A stretch of 64,000 nucleotides of DNA from assembly GCF_022410465.1 (NCBI RefSeq), contig NZ_JAJSON010000025.1:62001-126000 (forward strand), given 5' to 3'. Within the stretch, counting starts at the first letter, position 1, and every line of letters begins with the position of its first letter. Under the pieces are notes generated by a model, which saw only the letters and a program-made list of their open reading frames with translations, had not been told where the DNA came from and searched no databases. Position numbers and translations under genes: made by a program. Shown in pieces: positions 62,047 to 64,000 of this stretch. This DNA comes from Christiangramia crocea (GTDB taxonomy: Bacteria; Bacteroidota; Bacteroidia; Flavobacteriales; Flavobacteriaceae).

Positions 62047-64000
62047 CTGTACCTTCTTCTTTGTTTTCAGCTTTAATTTCTTCCTCTTTTTTGACTTTTT
62101 CCATCACCGCCCTTTCGAACATATTTTTGAATTTGTTGAATTCTTTGGTGAATATCAGTGCTATCCCACTCACAATTAGCTGACCGTCTATTACATTTTC
62201 ATACTGACTTCTGCTAAAGCCTTTAATACGCCACACGCCCTCTTCGTCAAGAAGATAGGATATGCTAACATTACCAATCACAGGACTTGTTTCCTGCCCA
62301 GGCTGATTTCCCCCCTGAATATCCAGTTCGCTACCTACTTCCACAATAAGCCGGTCTTCCAGAAATGCCTTCTGAGCACTGATATCAAGCTGGGTTCTGT
62401 CCTGCGGACTTTCTCCCTGATAATCTGTAAAGCTATCCACCTGAAAGTTCAGTTGAAGTCCGCTTTCCCCCAGTATCCTGCTGGAAAGCATATTCAGCTG
62501 GTCAGATAACGCATCATTCAGATTATCCCTGGCAACGGCTAAAGTACCACCGCTGCTTCCGTCACTCCCTGAACCAGGAAAGAATCTATTGAGCACCAGA
62601 AGCGAAAAGACCTGTTTGTTGAGTTCCTGTTCCTGATTATTTAACTGTTGTACTACTCCATAAACCTGACCGCCTATAGCTCCCTGCTCTTCTTCAGGCA
62701 TATCCAGGCTAAAGGTGATCTCAGGCTCCATTAGCTCTCCATCTATATTCAGATATACATAAAATGGCAATTCCTGCCGGTAACGCTGGGTTGTTGAGGG
62801 ATCTGTTGCCGATAGCCGCGAAGCCATCAAAGAGGAAGCTGATGTCTCCACACTATAAACAGCTCTCACATCGAGTTGTGCCTCAAAAGGATCTCCGGCC
62901 CAGGAAACCCTGCTGCCATCAGCTATATCGAATCTTCTTTTCACTAGGTTATACAGACTCATTTCGTAATAACCATCATTGATCTCATAAATTCCTGTCA
63001 AAGCAAGCCTTCCATTTGGATACATATTAAAAATAAGGTCTCCCTCTCCCTGAACCTGGAATTTATCCCCGGTTTCCTGATTGATAATCATATTGAAAGT
63101 CGCTCCTTCGTCAATATTTATCCTGGAATAAATGTCATAACCCGAGACCACATACGACTCTTCCTCGGTTTGGGTGAGTATATCATCAGGATCCTCTTTA
63201 TTTACAAAGATTACGATACCATCCCGTTCTTTCATTTGTAATTCAGTTTCCGGCACTACATAGGTGAAATTAGTGCTTTCCTTCACATCTAGATCCATGT
63301 TTATCACGGGTAAATTCAGGTCTCCGGTGACCTGGGCATCCACATCTACCACGGCATCTCCATAGAAAAGGTCATTATCCTCTTCGGTTGAATTAAGTAA
63401 GCGGAAGTCCTGAGCCTGGAGGTCAAGATCAAAACCAGGGTTTAAAAAATTCTCAGTGATAATTTTACCATTCATAACAAACGAATTCTGGTTGTTGTCA
63501 TTGATATTAAAATCATCAAAATAGACAGCCTGGTTATCCAGTCTTAGTTCTTCATCTGGCAAAATAAAAGGAGCATTCAGGAAAGCAACATTAAAGCCTG
63601 CATTATTGAATTTGAGGCTACCTTCATATTGTGGTTCGGCAAAAGTGCCATTGAGTGTGAAATTACCGGAAAAACTTCCGCTTCCATTCTTTATTTCTCC
63701 GAGAGAAAAACCTTCCAGAGCGGTCATTCTCACCTCGTTCAGGTCCAGGTTCATGTCAATCCTTGCCGAAGTTTCATCGGCTACATAAGAACCTGTAAGA
63801 TCAAGATCTATCTCTCCTCCTTTTAAGGCCATTTCAAAATCATAATTGCTGAAACCTGTGGAATTCCCCTTCAGGCTTAGGGTATTCAGATCTACATCCA
63901 TCACTCCAAACTGATTGATCTGCATATCGGCCAGTATGCCAGTCTTTCCGAATGGCTCTTCATAAATGAAGCTACCATTAAGCTGCCCTTTGGCAAGCTG
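62036..64000 (-). CDS. tamB: TamB/DUF490 translocation and assembly module protein (partial, 5' end outside the window)
   Basis: The frame is open to the right edge of the window, so this is the C-terminal part (at least 654 residues) of a long TamB-type protein. Repeated beta-strand segments build the AsmA/TamB hydrophobic groove. The C-terminal DUF490 region includes LQLNFQVDSFTDYQGESPQD and NVSISYLLDEEGVWRIKGFS. TamB is anchored in the inner membrane and bridges to TamL. It is followed within 11 nt of overlap by tamL. Confidence 0.88.
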   Translation of the reverse strand, partial: QLAKGQLNGSFIYEEPFGKTGILADMQINQFGVMDVDLNTLSLKGNSTGFSNYDFEMALKGGEIDLDLTGSYVADETSARIDMNLDLNEVRMTALEGFSLGEIKNGSGSFSGNFTLNGTFAEPQYEGSLKFNNAGFNVAFLNAPFILPDEELRLDNQAVYFDDFNINDNNQNSFVMNGKIITENFLNPGFDLDLQAQDFRLLNSTEEDNDLFYGDAVVDVDAQVTGDLNLPVINMDLDVKESTNFTYVVPETELQMKERDGIVIFVNKEDPDDILTQTEEESYVVSGYDIYSRINIDEGATFNMIINQETGDKFQVQGEGDLIFNMYPNGRLALTGIYEINDGYYEMSLYNLVKRRFDIADGSRVSWAGDPFEAQLDVRAVYSVETSASSLMASRLSATDPSTTQRYRQELPFYVYLNIDGELMEPEITFSLDMPEEEQGAIGGQVYGVVQQLNNQEQELNKQVFSLLVLNRFFPGSGSDGSSGGTLAVARDNLNDALSDQLNMLSSRILGESGLQLNFQVDSFTDYQGESPQDRTQLDISAQKAFLEDRLIVEVGSELDIQGGNQPGQETSPVIGNVSISYLLDEEGVWRIKGFSRSQYENVIDGQLIVSGIALIFTKEFNKFKNMFERAVMEKVKKEEEIKAENKEEGTDEN

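Overview
The window looks like chromosomal DNA of a low-GC member of the Bacteroidota, most likely a marine Flavobacteriaceae of the Gramella/Christiangramia, Salegentibacter or Zunongwangia kind (genus is inference). Supporting signs are a fused branched-chain 2-oxoacid dehydrogenase E1, a lipoprotein TamL next to TamB, DUF4251, DUF1328 and CHRD-type envelope proteins, few Shine-Dalgarno sequences, and several promoters of the flavobacterial TTTG / TAnnTTTG kind. No rRNA, tRNA, CRISPR array, insertion sequence, phage or plasmid gene was seen.

Layout. 55-5328: housekeeping (nucleoside phosphorylase, DUF1835, SUI1-type factor, 2OG-Fe(II) dioxygenase, fused BCKDH E1). 5460-6904: small envelope proteins. 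6979-13219: the most interesting block, an eight-gene operon combining a type III polyketide synthase, a flavoprotein and a methyltransferase with its own mini fatty-acid synthase (FabL-like reductase, FabZ-like dehydratase, FabF-like ketosynthase, ACP) and a phosphopantetheinyl transferase. 13302-19167: a metallo-beta-lactamase-fold pseudoenzyme, a compact aconitase, HPF, a guanine deaminase-like enzyme and lipoproteins. 19503-24570: a five-gene envelope operon (LolA-like periplasmic protein, two FtsX-type permeases, LolD-like ATPase, outer-membrane barrel). It is followed by an acyl-CoA dehydrogenase and a decayed second copy of the 5' end of the LolA-like gene. 26391-27712: a MarR regulator with a perfect palindromic operator and a Tat-exported cupin. 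27806-32746: oxidoreductases, MsrA, SRAP, SDRs and a cupin. 32815-41483: GH3 glucosidase, Crp-type regulator and peptidases. 41563-46873: methyltransferase, an EF-G paralog lacking the catalytic histidine, and transporters. 47212-50499: a CHRD lipoprotein and a cold-adaptation island (three tandem csp genes on an exact 295-bp period, a fatty-acid desaturase and a fourth cold-shock-domain protein). 50701-58906: oxidoreductases, a stand-alone CheB, dodecin, Usp, cupin, DinB and VOC proteins. 59097-64000: upp, then tamL and tamB, with tamB cut by the window edge.

How the genes work together. The PKS operon is self-contained: the PPTase can charge the ACP, the FAS-like enzymes can build a dedicated acyl chain, the type III PKS can extend it to an aromatic or pyrone head, and the methyltransferase and flavoprotein can tailor it. 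The product is unknown. The Lol-like operon can be read as a trans-envelope carrier for a lipid or lipoprotein. Four decayed gene remnants (near 18.6, 26.0, 35.9 and 47.0 kb) show ongoing gene loss between otherwise intact genes.
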